Source: an uncultured Parabacteroides sp. (GTDB lineage Bacteria > Bacteroidota > Bacteroidia > Bacteroidales > Tannerellaceae). Taken from it: 64,000 nucleotides of DNA. The notes under the pieces are model-generated. The model searched no databases, was not told the origin of the DNA, and saw only the letters and a list, made by a program, of their open reading frames with translations. Positions 1 through 9,759 of this stretch are shown here, in pieces. The stretch covers positions 1-64,000 of the forward strand of contig CASFXH010000023.1 in assembly GCA_949298575.1 (NCBI GenBank). The letters are read 5' to 3'. The position numbers and the translations under genes were made by a program. Numbering within the stretch: the stretch's first letter is position 1; the number at the start of each line of letters is the position of its first letter.

Positions 1-85
1 CTTGCTTGCTTGCTAAGAAATTACCGTCTTCTGCCAAAGGATTTAGCATAAAAGACGTTAACATGTTATTGATTTTATAATTCAT
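1..85 (-). CDS. N-terminal fragment of a gene cut by the left edge
   Basis: An open frame of 28 codons starts at an ATG at 85-83 and runs off the window edge; the protein begins MNYKINNMLTSFMLNPLA. A TACCTTTG promoter element lies about 25 bp upstream (110-117), which supports a real start here. The fragment is too short to assign a family, and no function is offered. Confidence 0.4.
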   Translation of the reverse strand, partial: MNYKINNMLTSFMLNPLAEDGNFLASKQ

Positions 86-109
86 CCTGTTTTTCTTTTG
101 ATCCGACGC

Positions 110-117
110 CAAAGGTA
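110..117 (-). promoter_or_regulatory. Bacteroidetes -7 element
   Basis: Read on the minus strand this is TACCTTTG, an exact match to the TAnnTTTG -7 consensus. It sits just upstream of the partial gene at the left edge. The surrounding bases (GTACCTTTGGCG) are almost the same as at 763-770. No clear -33 element is seen. Confidence 0.45.
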
Positions 118-167
118 CGGATTTATCTGGAAAGGGAAAGAGGGATGAGGGGAAAATCAGCGAAAAT

Positions 168-548
168 TCATGTTTCTATCACCGATTGGATGTCAAAATA
201 CATCGCTTGGGTGTCCCCTTGCTCCCTCGTCGGCGTCAATTTCCGGAAGCCGTTCCGCTCATAAAAGGGCACGGCGTCCAGATAGGCGTCGACCGTCAGG
301 AAGCGGAACTGGGAATCGCCAATGTCTCGCTTCAAACGTCGTTTAATGATGTCCAACAATTTACTGCCTATTCCACGACCGCGGTATTGCAGAGATACCG
401 CGAAACGGCCATCACATAAGAGATAAGTTTTAGCCAACCTATATTCTGAAAATGGTTTGGCTGAATCACATAAAAAGCCATTCAACGCAGCATCCCCGCA
501 ATCGAATGGCTTCATTTCATAGTCGGAGGTCAGTTGAATCAGTTCCAT
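168..548 (-). pseudogene. GNAT acetyltransferase with an internal deletion
   Basis: The N-terminus (residues 1-45) and the C-terminal acetyl-CoA part are typical of the short GNAT acetyltransferases of Bacteroidales. The C-terminal part has the CoA-binding motif YRGRGIGSKLLD and the ending VPFYERNGF. The two parts are joined directly at KTYLLCDGRFAVS, so about 40-60 residues of the central sheet are missing (126 residues against roughly 165-180 for the family). The frame is open, so the product may be made, but the fold should be compromised. It follows a 60-residue partner with a 5-nt gap. GNAT genes behind a small protein are often toxin-antitoxin pairs, so this may be the remains of one. 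Confidence 0.6.
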
Positions 549-553
549 CGCGT

Positions 554-736
554 TCAGATCTTAATGGTTAAGTTCAAAGCCTTGCAAGCTTCTTGATACC
601 GTTTTTCCAACGCTTCCGCGTTCGCCCGACGCTCCTCCTTGCTCATATTGTCCACACGTTCCATCTCCTTCTCGAAGCGGATCGCGTCTTCCCCATAAAG
701 GATGGGGGTCTCTTTCCATGGAAATTTATATCTCAT
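554..736 (-). CDS. Small charged protein upstream of the GNAT remnant
   Basis: This is a 60-residue protein starting MRYKFPWKETPILYGEDAI. It has a central charged stretch (KEMERVDNMSKEERRANAE) likely to form a helix. I place the start at 736 because a TACCTTTG promoter element lies at 763-770; the longer frame to 814 would start upstream of it. The gene sits 5 nt before the GNAT gene, the position held by the antitoxin-like partner in GNAT toxin-antitoxin pairs. No known antitoxin domain is recognised. Confidence 0.5.
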   Translation of the reverse strand: MRYKFPWKETPILYGEDAIRFEKEMERVDNMSKEERRANAEALEKRYQEACKALNLTIKI

Positions 737-762
737 TGCACATAAAATTTTTTCATCGTCGC

Positions 763-770
763 CAAAGGTA
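763..770 (-). promoter_or_regulatory. Bacteroidetes -7 element for the small protein/GNAT pair
   Basis: The minus strand reads TACCTTTG, 27 nt upstream of the start at 736. The match to TAnnTTTG is exact. The context GTACCTTTGGCG recurs at 110-117. Confidence 0.45.
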
Positions 771-810
771 CGGATTTGTAGGAGAAGAAAAAAGGAAATA
801 AGGAGAAAAA

Positions 811-846
811 TCAAAAGGAGCCGACAGCCCCTCGGCCATCGGCTCC
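811..846 (-). terminator. Intrinsic terminator of mutAB
   Basis: On the minus strand, 27 nt after the mutB stop, arms GGAGCCGA (839-846) and TCGGCTCC (817-824) form an 8-bp stem followed by TTTTGATTTTT. This ends the mutA-mutB transcript. Confidence 0.75.
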
Positions 847-873
847 TCCTAAAAATTTATCTTCACCCGACGA

Positions 874-3021
874 TTATTCGCCCAGCAAGATCTCCATGAT
901 CTGGCAAGCGGCCTTCGTCACGGAAGTACCCGGTCCGAAGATCGCGGCGACACCCGCCTTGTACAAGAAATCATAGTCTTGCGCCGGGATGACACCACCC
1001 GCGATCACGACGATATCGGGACGGCCCAGCTTCTTCAACTCCTCGATCACTTGCGGGATCAGCGTCTTGTGGCCCGCGGCCAACGAGGAGACACCCATTA
1101 CATGCACGTCGTTCTCGACAGCCTGACGAGCGGCCTCGGCCGGCGTCTGGAACAACGGACCCATATCGACATCGAAGCCGCAGTCGGCATAGCCGGTAGC
1201 GACCACCTTCGCGCCACGGTCGTGCCCGTCCTGACCCATCTTGGCGATCATGATACGCGGCTGACGACCCTCTTTCTTCGCGAACTCGGCCGTGAGTTGA
1301 CAAGCCTTCTCGAAGTCCGCGTCTTTCTTGGTTTCTGATGAGTACACGCCTGAAATAGTTCTAATGATTGCTTTATAACGGCCGACCACTTTCTCGCAAG
1401 CGTCGGAAATTTCACCCAAAGAAGCCCGTACGGCAGCGGCCTTGACGGCGAGGTCGAGCAAGTTGCCCTTCTTCGTGCGGACGCATTCGGTGATGTCGTC
1501 CAACGCTTTCTGGACAGCGGCCTCGTCGCGGTTGGCGCGGAGCTGCTTCAACAATTCGATTTGCTCGTTGCGAACGGCGGTGTTGTCGATCTCCAGGATG
1601 TCGATCGGCGCCTCCTTCGGCAAACGGTACTTGTTGACACCGACGATCGTCTGCTGACCCGAGTCGATGCGAGCCTGCGTGCGCGCCGCGGCCTCCTCGA
1701 TACGCATCTTGGGCAGACCCGTCTCGATCGCCTTGGCCATACCGCCCATGCTCTCGATCTCTTGGATCAAGGCCCAGCCTTTATGAACCAACTCGTTGGT
1801 CAACGACTCCACATAGTAAGAACCGCCCCACGGGTCGATCTGCTTGCAGACCTTCGTTTCCTCTTGGATGTAGATCTGGGTGTTACGCGCGATACGTGCG
1901 GAGAAGTCGGTCGGCAACGCGATCGCCTCGTCCAACGCGTTCGTATGCAAGGATTGCGTATGACCCAGCGCGGCCGCCATCGCCTCGATACAAGTACGGC
2001 CGACGTTGTTGAACGGATCTTGCTCCGTCAACGACCAACCGGACGTCTGGCAGTGCGTACGCAACGCCAACGATTTCGGGTTCTTGGCGCCGAAGCTCTT
2101 CACGATCTTCGCCCAGAGCATACGCGCGGCACGCATCTTGGCGATCTCCATAAAGTGATTCATACCGATCGCCCAGAAGAAAGACAAGCGCGGCGCGAAA
2201 GCGTCGATATCGATGCCCGCGTTGACACCGGCACGGAGGTACTCCAAGCCGTCGCACAACGTGTAAGCCATCTCGATGTCGGCCGTAGCGCCCGCCTCCT
2301 GCATGTGGTAACCGGAGATGGAGATGGAGTTGAATTTCGGCATCTTTTGCGAGGTGAACTCGAAGATGTCGGCGATAATCCGCATGGAGAATTCAGGCGG
2401 GTAAATATAGGTATTACGCACCATGAACTCTTTCAAGATATCGTTCTGGATCGTACCGGCCATCTCTTCCAACTTCGCGCCTTGCTCCAAGCCGGCGTTG
2501 ATGTAGAAGGCCATGACAGGCAGGACGGCGCCGTTCATCGTCATGGAGACCGACATCTTGTTCAAGGGAATTCCCTCGAAGAGGACCTTCATGTTCTCCA
2601 ACGAGCAAATGGACACGCCCGCTTTACCCACGTCACCGACGACACGCTCGTTGTCGGCGTCATAACCACGGTGCGTCGGCAGGTCGAACGCCACGGACAA
2701 ACCTTTCTGGCCGGAAGCCAAGTTGCGGCGATAGAACGCGTTCGATTCCTCGGCCGTCGAGAAACCGGCGTATTGACGGATCGTCCAGGGGCGCATCGGA
2801 TACATGGCGCTGTACGGGCCGCGGAGATAAGGAGGAATACCCGAGACATAGTTCAGGTGCTCCATCCCTTCCAAGTCTTCTTTCGTATAAACCGGTTTCA
2901 CGTTGATGTGTTCCGGTGTTTTCCAATCGGCCTCGATGCCGTTGGCTTTCGCCCATTCGGCCGCGTTGGTCGCGGCGAAACCGGCGTTCTTGATATCTAT
3001 ATCTTTAAAATTTGGTCTCAT
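874..3021 (-). CDS. mutB: Methylmalonyl-CoA mutase, large (catalytic) subunit
   Basis: This subunit interconverts succinyl-CoA and (R)-methylmalonyl-CoA using adenosylcobalamin, the cytoplasmic step that leads to propionate in Bacteroidales. The 715-residue protein has an N-terminal TIM barrel. Its C-terminal cobalamin domain carries DGHDRGAK with the lower cobalt ligand His at about residue 600, then GVSSLAAGH and AGGVIP. Length and domain order match the MutB family. It starts 14 nt after the mutA stop, so the two subunits are co-transcribed from the promoter upstream of mutA. A strong terminator follows. Confidence 0.97.
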   Translation of the reverse strand: MRPNFKDIDIKNAGFAATNAAEWAKANGIEADWKTPEHINVKPVYTKEDLEGMEHLNYVSGIPPYLRGPYSAMYPMRPWTIRQYAGFSTAEESNAFYRRNLASGQKGLSVAFDLPTHRGYDADNERVVGDVGKAGVSICSLENMKVLFEGIPLNKMSVSMTMNGAVLPVMAFYINAGLEQGAKLEEMAGTIQNDILKEFMVRNTYIYPPEFSMRIIADIFEFTSQKMPKFNSISISGYHMQEAGATADIEMAYTLCDGLEYLRAGVNAGIDIDAFAPRLSFFWAIGMNHFMEIAKMRAARMLWAKIVKSFGAKNPKSLALRTHCQTSGWSLTEQDPFNNVGRTCIEAMAAALGHTQSLHTNALDEAIALPTDFSARIARNTQIYIQEETKVCKQIDPWGGSYYVESLTNELVHKGWALIQEIESMGGMAKAIETGLPKMRIEEAAARTQARIDSGQQTIVGVNKYRLPKEAPIDILEIDNTAVRNEQIELLKQLRANRDEAAVQKALDDITECVRTKKGNLLDLAVKAAAVRASLGEISDACEKVVGRYKAIIRTISGVYSSETKKDADFEKACQLTAEFAKKEGRQPRIMIAKMGQDGHDRGAKVVATGYADCGFDVDMGPLFQTPAEAARQAVENDVHVMGVSSLAAGHKTLIPQVIEELKKLGRPDIVVIAGGVIPAQDYDFLYKAGVAAIFGPGTSVTKAACQIMEILLGE

Positions 3022-3035
3022 TGTCTTCTGGATTT

Positions 3036-4904
3036 TTAAATACCTAACTTAGAATTGAAAGCCTGCAATGTCTCCAATACGTTGCTCTTGACGTTAATAA
3101 ATTGATCGATGCCTTGCGCTTTCAGGTCGTCCATGCAAGCCGGAGCGCCCGCTACGACAAATTGCGCGCGACCCGCCAACGCCTTGTAAGCGGCCGGCGC
3201 GAAGTCCGCGTACTCGTCGTCGCTCGAGCAGAGCACCACGATGTCGGCGCCCGCCTCGACCGCGGCCTCGACACCTGCCTCAACGGTATCAAATCCTAAA
3301 TTGTCGATCGTCTTGTAGCCCGCGCAAGCGAAGAAGTTGCAAGAGAACTGCGAACGCGCCAAACGCATCGCCAAGTTGCCGATGGTCAGCATGAACGCCT
3401 TCGGAGCCTTGCCGCTCTTCTCGGTCGCCAGACGCAATGCCTCGAACTCGGAAGCGCCACGGGCGAAGTTCAGCTTCGTCACGCCCTCGTTCTCGCAATG
3501 GTTCTGGTGCTGGCCCTTGCAGCAGCAAGCGCTTTCCTCTTTCTTGATCTTCTCAGCGGCGACTTCAGTGAAGTTCGGGAACTGGTTCGTACCCAGCAAC
3601 GACTCGCGACGGGTAGCGACCGCCTTGTGACGGGCCTCGTTGGAGGCGTTGACCGCGGCTTGGATCTCGCCGGCATTAGCCAAAGCGCCGAAACCACCCT
3701 TCTCCTCCGTCTCGAGGAAAAGCTTCCAAGCGACGTCGGCGATGGAGTTCGTGAAGACCTCGATCGTATAAGAACCGGCACCCGGATCCACGATCTTATC
3801 GAAGTGAGACTCCTCTTTCAACAGAAGCTGTTGGTTGCGAGCGATGCGCTCGGAGAACTCGTCGGGCGTCTCGAAGGTCTCGTCGAAAGGTACGACCGTA
3901 ATCGAGTCTACCCCCGCGATAGCCGCCGACATCGCTTCCGTCTGCGAACGCAACAAGTTCACGTGAGCGTCGTAAACCGTCATGTTCCATTGAGAGGTGC
4001 GGGCTTGGACGGCCATCTTGCATGCGCAGTCGCAAGCGGGCTTGTAAGCTTTCACGATCTCCGCCCAGAGCCAACGGGCCGCACGGAATTTCGCGATCTC
4101 CATGAAGTAGTTGGAGCTGATACCGAAATTGAACTTGATTTTCTTGGCCACCTCGTCGACCGACAGACCCGCGTCCGTCAGCTTCGCGATCAGGTCGTTA
4201 CCCCAAGCCAGCGCATAACCCAACTCTTGCGCGATGTACGCGCCAGCGTTGTTGAGCCAGTAAGCGTTCACGCAAAGCACACGGTAGTTAGGCAGCGCCT
4301 CGCCCGCCTTCAGGACGGCGATCGCCTTCTCAGTCCAATCCTCGTTCTTATGTCCCTTGATGAGCGGTTTCTTGAAGGGATCATAGTTGACGGAACCGAC
4401 ACATTTCTCCAAATCAACACCCCGATTCTTGTAATTCTCGACCAAGATCGCGAGCAACGCCTCGGCCTTGCACAAGCAGGTGCTGAAGTTCAACTCCACG
4501 CATGCGGGGCAAATCCCGTCGAGGAGCGTGGCGATGTTCTCGGCTGTCACGTCATCGCCCTTGATCGTGAACCCAAGCGACGTTACGCCCTTGTTGAGCA
4601 CATCGAGCGCTTTCGCGTTGGCCGCCTTGCAGTCGTCGACCACGATATCCTGGCGGACATACCAGTTGTTGTTCGTCTTCGTGCCCCGGACATAGGGAAA
4701 CTCACCCGGAAGGGATGTCGTGGTTTTCAAGCCTTCCAAATCCTCCAAACGATAGAAGGGGTTCGCGTTGAATCCCTCGCCTGTCTTCCAGACCAATTTC
4801 TTCTCGAAGGGAACGCCTTTCAAGTCGGTCGTGATCTTCGCGATCCACGCCTCGGTTGAAACGGGTTCAAACTCCGAGAAAAGTTTTTCTTTCTGTTCTG
4901 CCAT
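3036..4904 (-). CDS. mutA: Methylmalonyl-CoA mutase, small subunit
   Basis: This is the non-catalytic partner of MutB in the alpha/beta heterodimer. The 622-residue protein has the mutase barrel domain and a degenerate C-terminal domain without the DxHxxG cobalamin motif, as expected. It is first in a two-gene operon. An oddity is a cysteine/histidine-rich linker at about residues 459-474 ([16 protein letters not shown]), between the barrel and the C-terminal domain, with further Cys in CDCACK in the barrel. Such a cluster could bind metal or form disulfides; this is inference. Confidence 0.95.
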   Translation of the reverse strand: MAEQKEKLFSEFEPVSTEAWIAKITTDLKGVPFEKKLVWKTGEGFNANPFYRLEDLEGLKTTTSLPGEFPYVRGTKTNNNWYVRQDIVVDDCKAANAKALDVLNKGVTSLGFTIKGDDVTAENIATLLDGICPACVELNFSTCLCKAEALLAILVENYKNRGVDLEKCVGSVNYDPFKKPLIKGHKNEDWTEKAIAVLKAGEALPNYRVLCVNAYWLNNAGAYIAQELGYALAWGNDLIAKLTDAGLSVDEVAKKIKFNFGISSNYFMEIAKFRAARWLWAEIVKAYKPACDCACKMAVQARTSQWNMTVYDAHVNLLRSQTEAMSAAIAGVDSITVVPFDETFETPDEFSERIARNQQLLLKEESHFDKIVDPGAGSYTIEVFTNSIADVAWKLFLETEEKGGFGALANAGEIQAAVNASNEARHKAVATRRESLLGTNQFPNFTEVAAEKIKKEESACCCKGQHQNHCENEGVTKLNFARGASEFEALRLATEKSGKAPKAFMLTIGNLAMRLARSQFSCNFFACAGYKTIDNLGFDTVEAGVEAAVEAGADIVVLCSSDDEYADFAPAAYKALAGRAQFVVAGAPACMDDLKAQGIDQFINVKSNVLETLQAFNSKLGI

Positions 4905-4980
4905 AATATTAGTTGTTTATATAACTTGTGTTAGTTGATTGCCTGTTTTTTCATGGTTATCCTAACCTGCTTCCGGAGGG

Positions 4981-5012
4981 CAAAGGTAGGATAATTTCAA
5001 TGGATAGAGAAA
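4981..5012 (-). promoter_or_regulatory. mutAB promoter
   Basis: On the minus strand a TTTC (5009-5012) is followed after 20 bp by TACCTTTG (4981-4988), an exact TAnnTTTG -7 element. It lies about 77 bp upstream of the mutA start. Confidence 0.55.
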
Positions 5013-5055
5013 GTTTTTCGCCCCAAACCACCTATTTTTTTACACCATGCTTAAA

Positions 5056-8000
5056 TTACGCATGATTCTTCTCTGTCTGGACGACCCGGCTGAACACGGG
5101 AAGGAAAAAGAAAATGCCTATGATCGACATCGTAAGCCCTCCAATCGTTCCCGCGGCTAAAGGAAACCAGAACGCCGCACGTTCCGCCCCGATCAAGAAG
5201 GGGACGAAACCCAGGATCGTCGAGACCACGGTCAAGAATATCGGCAATACTTTCGCGTTCCATGCCTTCAAATAGGCTTGGAGGGGTGGCATGAGTGGCT
5301 TGCGCTCGCGAAGACGATTGTACTCGTTAAGGATATAAATGCTGGCGTTGACCGTGATGCCGCACAGCAGGACGAAGGCCGCGAATCCTCCCTGATCGAA
5401 ATTCAAATGGAAAAGGTAAAAAGTGAGAAAAACACCGATATAGGAGATCGGGATCACGAAAATCACGGCCAACGGTTGCCACAAGGAATTGAACAAGATC
5501 CCGGTAGTAAAGAAAATGATCACGATAATGAGCGCCAAGAGTCCGTATTGCGCGTTATCCTCGTCAGTCCAAGCAAGGAAGTCCTCATCCGGCTCCGCGG
5601 AATAGCCCAACGGAAGGCGGCGGTTGAAATCACGCAAGAGACGATCGAGGACACGCTTGCCTTGCGAGCCGGAACCGACATACTCGTATTGAAGGCATAA
5701 GCGATATTGCTGATCGACTTTCATGACCTCGGGCGGCGTCTGCGTCTTACCCAAACGGCCCAAGTCGGACAGCTTAACCGGACGTCCATCGAGCTCGATC
5801 GGATAATTATAAAGGTTCCAAATATCGAACTCGTTGGCTTGCCGGGAAGTCAGACGCAATTCCTCGCGCTCCCCGTCAACCATCACCGAACCCGCGTAAC
5901 GATCCTTCCCCATCCAGGCGTCGGTCGAGGCGAACAAGCGAGTAGGCGCCACTCCGGCACGGATCAGCGCTCCAGGATCGAGCTCGTAAACAAACTCCTG
6001 ATAGTCGGTTTTCCACCACGAGAACTGGGCGGTGATCTGCACTTCCTTGATGCGGCGATAAGTCAGCAATTCTTCCTTTAATTGCTCGGCCCACTCCCAC
6101 AGCTCATCGTAATTGTATCCTAGCATCTCGACCCGATAGGAACCGGCGTACTCGCGAACATCGTTGCTGAAACTCTGATCCATGAGACCCCAGACATTCC
6201 AACTGCCACCTCCCAACTCGAGCGCTTTCGAGATCACTTGATTTTTCAAAATGTAGGGGAAACCGCTCAAGTCGGCCTCACGAGTGAAGTAAACATCAAT
6301 TTGCGCTTGCTGGGCGTTGTAAATGGATGTCTGGAATTGGCGTACTTCCGTAAAGCCACTGAGGAAAGACTCCATGCGGGCGACGAGGTGATTGGTCTGT
6401 TCAAGTGTCGTCCCGCTAGGCATTGAGGCGCTAATGGAAAGTACCGTTTCCTCGTTTCGGGTAAAATAGCTTCCTTCGTAGACCTTCTCCACGAATAACC
6501 GGAGCGTTCCGCCAAGGGCTTTATCGACGATAGGCTTGATCGTCTCCTTCCACAATGGGCGGCTGGCCCAATCGTTGTAGGTCTCAATGAAAACGGAATC
6601 CCTATGCGTGATCACTTTCTTTTCCTTAGGACTCGGATATTCCCATTTCTCAGGCAAAAGAAAGACTGGCAAGCCAAACAGAAGGATCAGCGCGACACAC
6701 ACCGTCTTCCGCCACCGGCACAGGAAAAGGATCTGGCGCTCGTAATATCGCGTGAACCAAACCGGCGCACGCCTCAGTAGGCGGGGCAAAGACTGCCCAT
6801 CGCGCCGCTCACCCAACCCCAAACGCTCGATCAACGCGGGGACAAGCAGCAAGGCGATCGCAAGCGAGACCGCCAAGTTGATGATGATCACCGCCGCGAA
6901 ATCCTGCAAATTGAGTCGGATACGCTCGTCGAGGAAGAAAATGATCACCAAGGAGCCAATCGTGGTGAGCGTGGCCGCGAGAATGGCAAGGAAAGCTTTA
7001 CGGTCATGCCGGTTACGGATGTGATCGGTCATCACGATGGTATTGTCGATCACCAAGCTCAACGAGATCGTAATACCCGCGAGTGAATACAACTGGATCT
7101 CGAGCTTTAAGAGATAATAAAAGATCACGGCGACGCAAAGATTCACGCTAAGACTGATGACGATTAAAAGCAAATAGCGCGGCTCGCGGGTCACCAGCAA
7201 AACAAATAAGAGAAGGATCAGAATGGTAAATCCCGTCCGCAGATAAATCGTATCCAATTCCTTCTGGATATATTCCGTCGCGTCGTAGCTGACATGCATC
7301 CCATAGCCCGGCGGAAGAGTCGCCTCGATCGCGGCCATCTCCTCCTTGACTTGTTTGGCCAACGTGAGCTGGTTGGCAGTTTTCTCGGCCCGAATCGAAA
7401 GGTAGACCGAATTTAACCCATTGATACGGAAATAGCGATTGGGCTCGCGCTCTTGATGGACGACCCGGATGAACTGATCAAGACGGATCAATTTGCCCTC
7501 TCGATTGGCGACGGAGATACGTCGAGGCTCGAAGCCCTTCGCTTCCTCATCAGGTACCAATGCCAAGCGAATCCATTGCTCACCGGAACTCCCTCGCCCC
7601 ACATTCACGATCCCCAAGAAAGCTTCCCGATAATAATGGTCAATCGCCTCAATCACTTGATCGAGATCGACGCCCAACTCATCCATCAACCGGGTATCGT
7701 AAATCAATTGCCACTCCAAAGGGGTCGCTCCCTCCACGTCGATCCGGTAAATCCCCTCCACGCCACTCAAGCGGGGCTTGATTCGCTCCTCGGCATAGCG
7801 TTGGATAAAAATGGGCGAGGCCGACGCGTTCAAGGTATAACTCAAGAACGGACGATCCTCTTGCTCATCAGGCCGACTGGTCTCGACCACCGGATAGGAC
7901 ACATTCTCCGGCAAGCTCGGCCATGTCTGGCGGACAATCGACGAAGCCTCAAAACGGGTCACATCGATATCCGCATGCCGATCAAGCGACATCGTGATCA

Positions 8001-8262
8001 CCCCATATCCATTACCCGAAGTCGACGTCATCTCCCGTATGCCCGAGATTCGTGCGAGCATCGCCTCCAATTTCGAGGTCACCGCCATCTCTATCGAGCG
8101 GGCGGAATGCCCCGGCATCTGGAAGCTGACCGACAACTCGGGCAGTTCCCTCGAAGGTGAAAGTCGGATCGGCAACAGTGGCACCAGCGCCATCCCCACT
8201 AACGCGAGGCAGAAGAAGGCGACGATGATCGTAAACGGCGATATGTTGGGCTTATAATCCAT
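5056..8262 (-). CDS. RND efflux permease (second pump of the operon)
   Basis: This 1068-residue inner-membrane, proton-driven transporter of the AcrB/MMPL type has the two-fold RND plan. TM1 is near residue 12, followed by a large periplasmic loop, TM2-6 near 340-480, a second loop, and TM8-12 near 880-1060. The TM4 motif reads SLVIDNTIVMTDH, so only one of the two acidic residues of the classic Asp-Asp proton relay is present. It is last in the operon, 3 nt after the tolC-like gene. The other pump of the operon is clearly diverged, so the two may form a mixed trimer as MdtB/MdtC do (inference). Substrate unknown. Confidence 0.9.
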   Translation of the reverse strand: MDYKPNISPFTIIVAFFCLALVGMALVPLLPIRLSPSRELPELSVSFQMPGHSARSIEMAVTSKLEAMLARISGIREMTSTSGNGYGVITMSLDRHADIDVTRFEASSIVRQTWPSLPENVSYPVVETSRPDEQEDRPFLSYTLNASASPIFIQRYAEERIKPRLSGVEGIYRIDVEGATPLEWQLIYDTRLMDELGVDLDQVIEAIDHYYREAFLGIVNVGRGSSGEQWIRLALVPDEEAKGFEPRRISVANREGKLIRLDQFIRVVHQEREPNRYFRINGLNSVYLSIRAEKTANQLTLAKQVKEEMAAIEATLPPGYGMHVSYDATEYIQKELDTIYLRTGFTILILLLFVLLVTREPRYLLLIVISLSVNLCVAVIFYYLLKLEIQLYSLAGITISLSLVIDNTIVMTDHIRNRHDRKAFLAILAATLTTIGSLVIIFFLDERIRLNLQDFAAVIIINLAVSLAIALLLVPALIERLGLGERRDGQSLPRLLRRAPVWFTRYYERQILFLCRWRKTVCVALILLFGLPVFLLPEKWEYPSPKEKKVITHRDSVFIETYNDWASRPLWKETIKPIVDKALGGTLRLFVEKVYEGSYFTRNEETVLSISASMPSGTTLEQTNHLVARMESFLSGFTEVRQFQTSIYNAQQAQIDVYFTREADLSGFPYILKNQVISKALELGGGSWNVWGLMDQSFSNDVREYAGSYRVEMLGYNYDELWEWAEQLKEELLTYRRIKEVQITAQFSWWKTDYQEFVYELDPGALIRAGVAPTRLFASTDAWMGKDRYAGSVMVDGEREELRLTSRQANEFDIWNLYNYPIELDGRPVKLSDLGRLGKTQTPPEVMKVDQQYRLCLQYEYVGSGSQGKRVLDRLLRDFNRRLPLGYSAEPDEDFLAWTDEDNAQYGLLALIIVIIFFTTGILFNSLWQPLAVIFVIPISYIGVFLTFYLFHLNFDQGGFAAFVLLCGITVNASIYILNEYNRLRERKPLMPPLQAYLKAWNAKVLPIFLTVVSTILGFVPFLIGAERAAFWFPLAAGTIGGLTMSIIGIFFFLPVFSRVVQTEKNHA

Positions 8263-8265
8263 TAC

Positions 8266-9759
8266 TTACAGACCATGCTCATAATCAAACTCGTCGGCTA
8301 GCGACAACCCCGTCTCAAAATCATGGAGCGTCAGCTTCCGGATCTTATAATAACTCAGCCAATAGTTCTGCAAGGCGGTAACGTAATTGCGTTGCGCCTC
8401 CTGCTGACGATTCCAAGCGAGGGTAAGGCTATTGATATCACTTCGTCCAATAACGAAACGCTGCTTTGTCTCCTCGTAAGCCATCTCCGCGATGTCCAAA
8501 GCCTCCTCCGCGCTCCCGATCAGGTTCTGTTGCACCTGGAAATCGCTGACCGTCATAACGACATCTTCCTCCAAGGCCACTTCCTTCTGCTCGGAAGAGA
8601 TCCTCGCGACGTTCAGGTTGCTCTTAGCTATATTGTGTTCCCCTTTCCGAACGCCCCAGTCCAATAACGGAATGGAAACAGAGATCGAAACCAACTCTTG
8701 GCGTGTCGGATCCCGGTAAGCGTCGCGAAACGTCGAGGCGGCCTGGTTGAAACCTACACTGGCATTAACGGAAGCGTTGAACCACTTGGCTTTTCGTGTA
8801 CGATCGACCTCTTGCTCCGCCTCCAGCACTTCTTGACGCATTCCCAAATATTCGGGATTATTTTCACGAGCCAGGGAAAGCGCCAAATCGGTGGGGATCT
8901 CCATCGCCCGGGGCCTCGAAGGAAGACGCAAACGGATGGTCGCGTTCTCTTTCAAGTTCAGGAAAGAAGCGAGGCTTGACATCGCACGTTTCAAGGCAAT
9001 ATCGGCATTCTGCAAGCTGTTGCGGGCGTTGGTCGCGTCGAGACGCAAGGTCAGCAAATCCGCCCGGCTGATGGCCGCGATCTTGTGTCGCTCTTGCCCA
9101 ATGCGATAGAGCGTATCACTGTTCGCGACATTCTCGCGAGCCATGTCGTACTCGACCTGCGCCATAGCCAAATTGAAGAAATAGGTCGTCGCCTGCTCGC
9201 TGATGGCTTCAATATTGTAAAGTAACTCCTTTTTGACTTTCTCATATTTCAACGGCTCGATTTTCTTCTCCCAGCGAAAAGCGTTATAGCCGATCAAATC
9301 CTGTGAATAACCGATCCGGATCGGCACCGAGGTGAATTGCGTATAAGTTTGATCTCCGAAATAACGCATATAACCCAAATCAGTATCCAAATAGAAGCTA
9401 CCGCCCAAGAGGTCGAAGTTTTGCTTGACTTGAAGGTTGCCGCCAGCGTAGAAATATTGTTGTTTCCGATAAACATCAATGTCAGCTTCCGAGTCATAGC
9501 GCTTCGTGATGTCGCTGTAGTATTCAGCAGGCGTCAAGTTGAGCGTCAAACTCGGCAGACGTTCAGCCCGGTAATTGCGATACTCCCAATATCCACTCAA
9601 ATACAGGTTTTTCGTCCGGAACGCCTCCAGCGAACTGTCGGCCGCCAGCTCGATCGTCTCCCGCAACGAGAGGACGATTGATTGCGCCTCTCCCCTGCCC
9701 AGGTTTCCCGTCAGTCCAATCCACACCACCAGGCACGCGTATAAAATTCGTTTCCTCAT
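8266..9759 (-). CDS. TolC-family outer membrane channel
   Basis: This 497-residue protein has a signal peptide ending near GRGEAQ and the two long helical repeats typical of outer-membrane efflux proteins. Examples are the helix around YNIEAISEQATTYFFNLAMA and the C-terminal half around LEEDVVMTVSDFQVQQNL. It would form the outer exit duct for one or both RND pumps. Its start overlaps the stop of the first pump by 4 nt (ATGA), and the second pump begins 3 nt after its end, so all are one translationally coupled operon. Confidence 0.9.
   Translation of the reverse strand: MRKRILYACLVVWIGLTGNLGRGEAQSIVLSLRETIELAADSSLEAFRTKNLYLSGYWEYRNYRAERLPSLTLNLTPAEYYSDITKRYDSEADIDVYRKQQYFYAGGNLQVKQNFDLLGGSFYLDTDLGYMRYFGDQTYTQFTSVPIRIGYSQDLIGYNAFRWEKKIEPLKYEKVKKELLYNIEAISEQATTYFFNLAMAQVEYDMARENVANSDTLYRIGQERHKIAAISRADLLTLRLDATNARNSLQNADIALKRAMSSLASFLNLKENATIRLRLPSRPRAMEIPTDLALSLARENNPEYLGMRQEVLEAEQEVDRTRKAKWFNASVNASVGFNQAASTFRDAYRDPTRQELVSISVSIPLLDWGVRKGEHNIAKSNLNVARISSEQKEVALEEDVVMTVSDFQVQQNLIGSAEEALDIAEMAYEETKQRFVIGRSDINSLTLAWNRQQEAQRNYVTALQNYWLSYYKIRKLTLHDFETGLSLADEFDYEHGL

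Noticed and set aside
1561-3039. A 492-residue plus-strand frame opposite mutB
   Set aside because: Arg/Asp/Val-rich shadow of the mutB codons, with no domain recognised.
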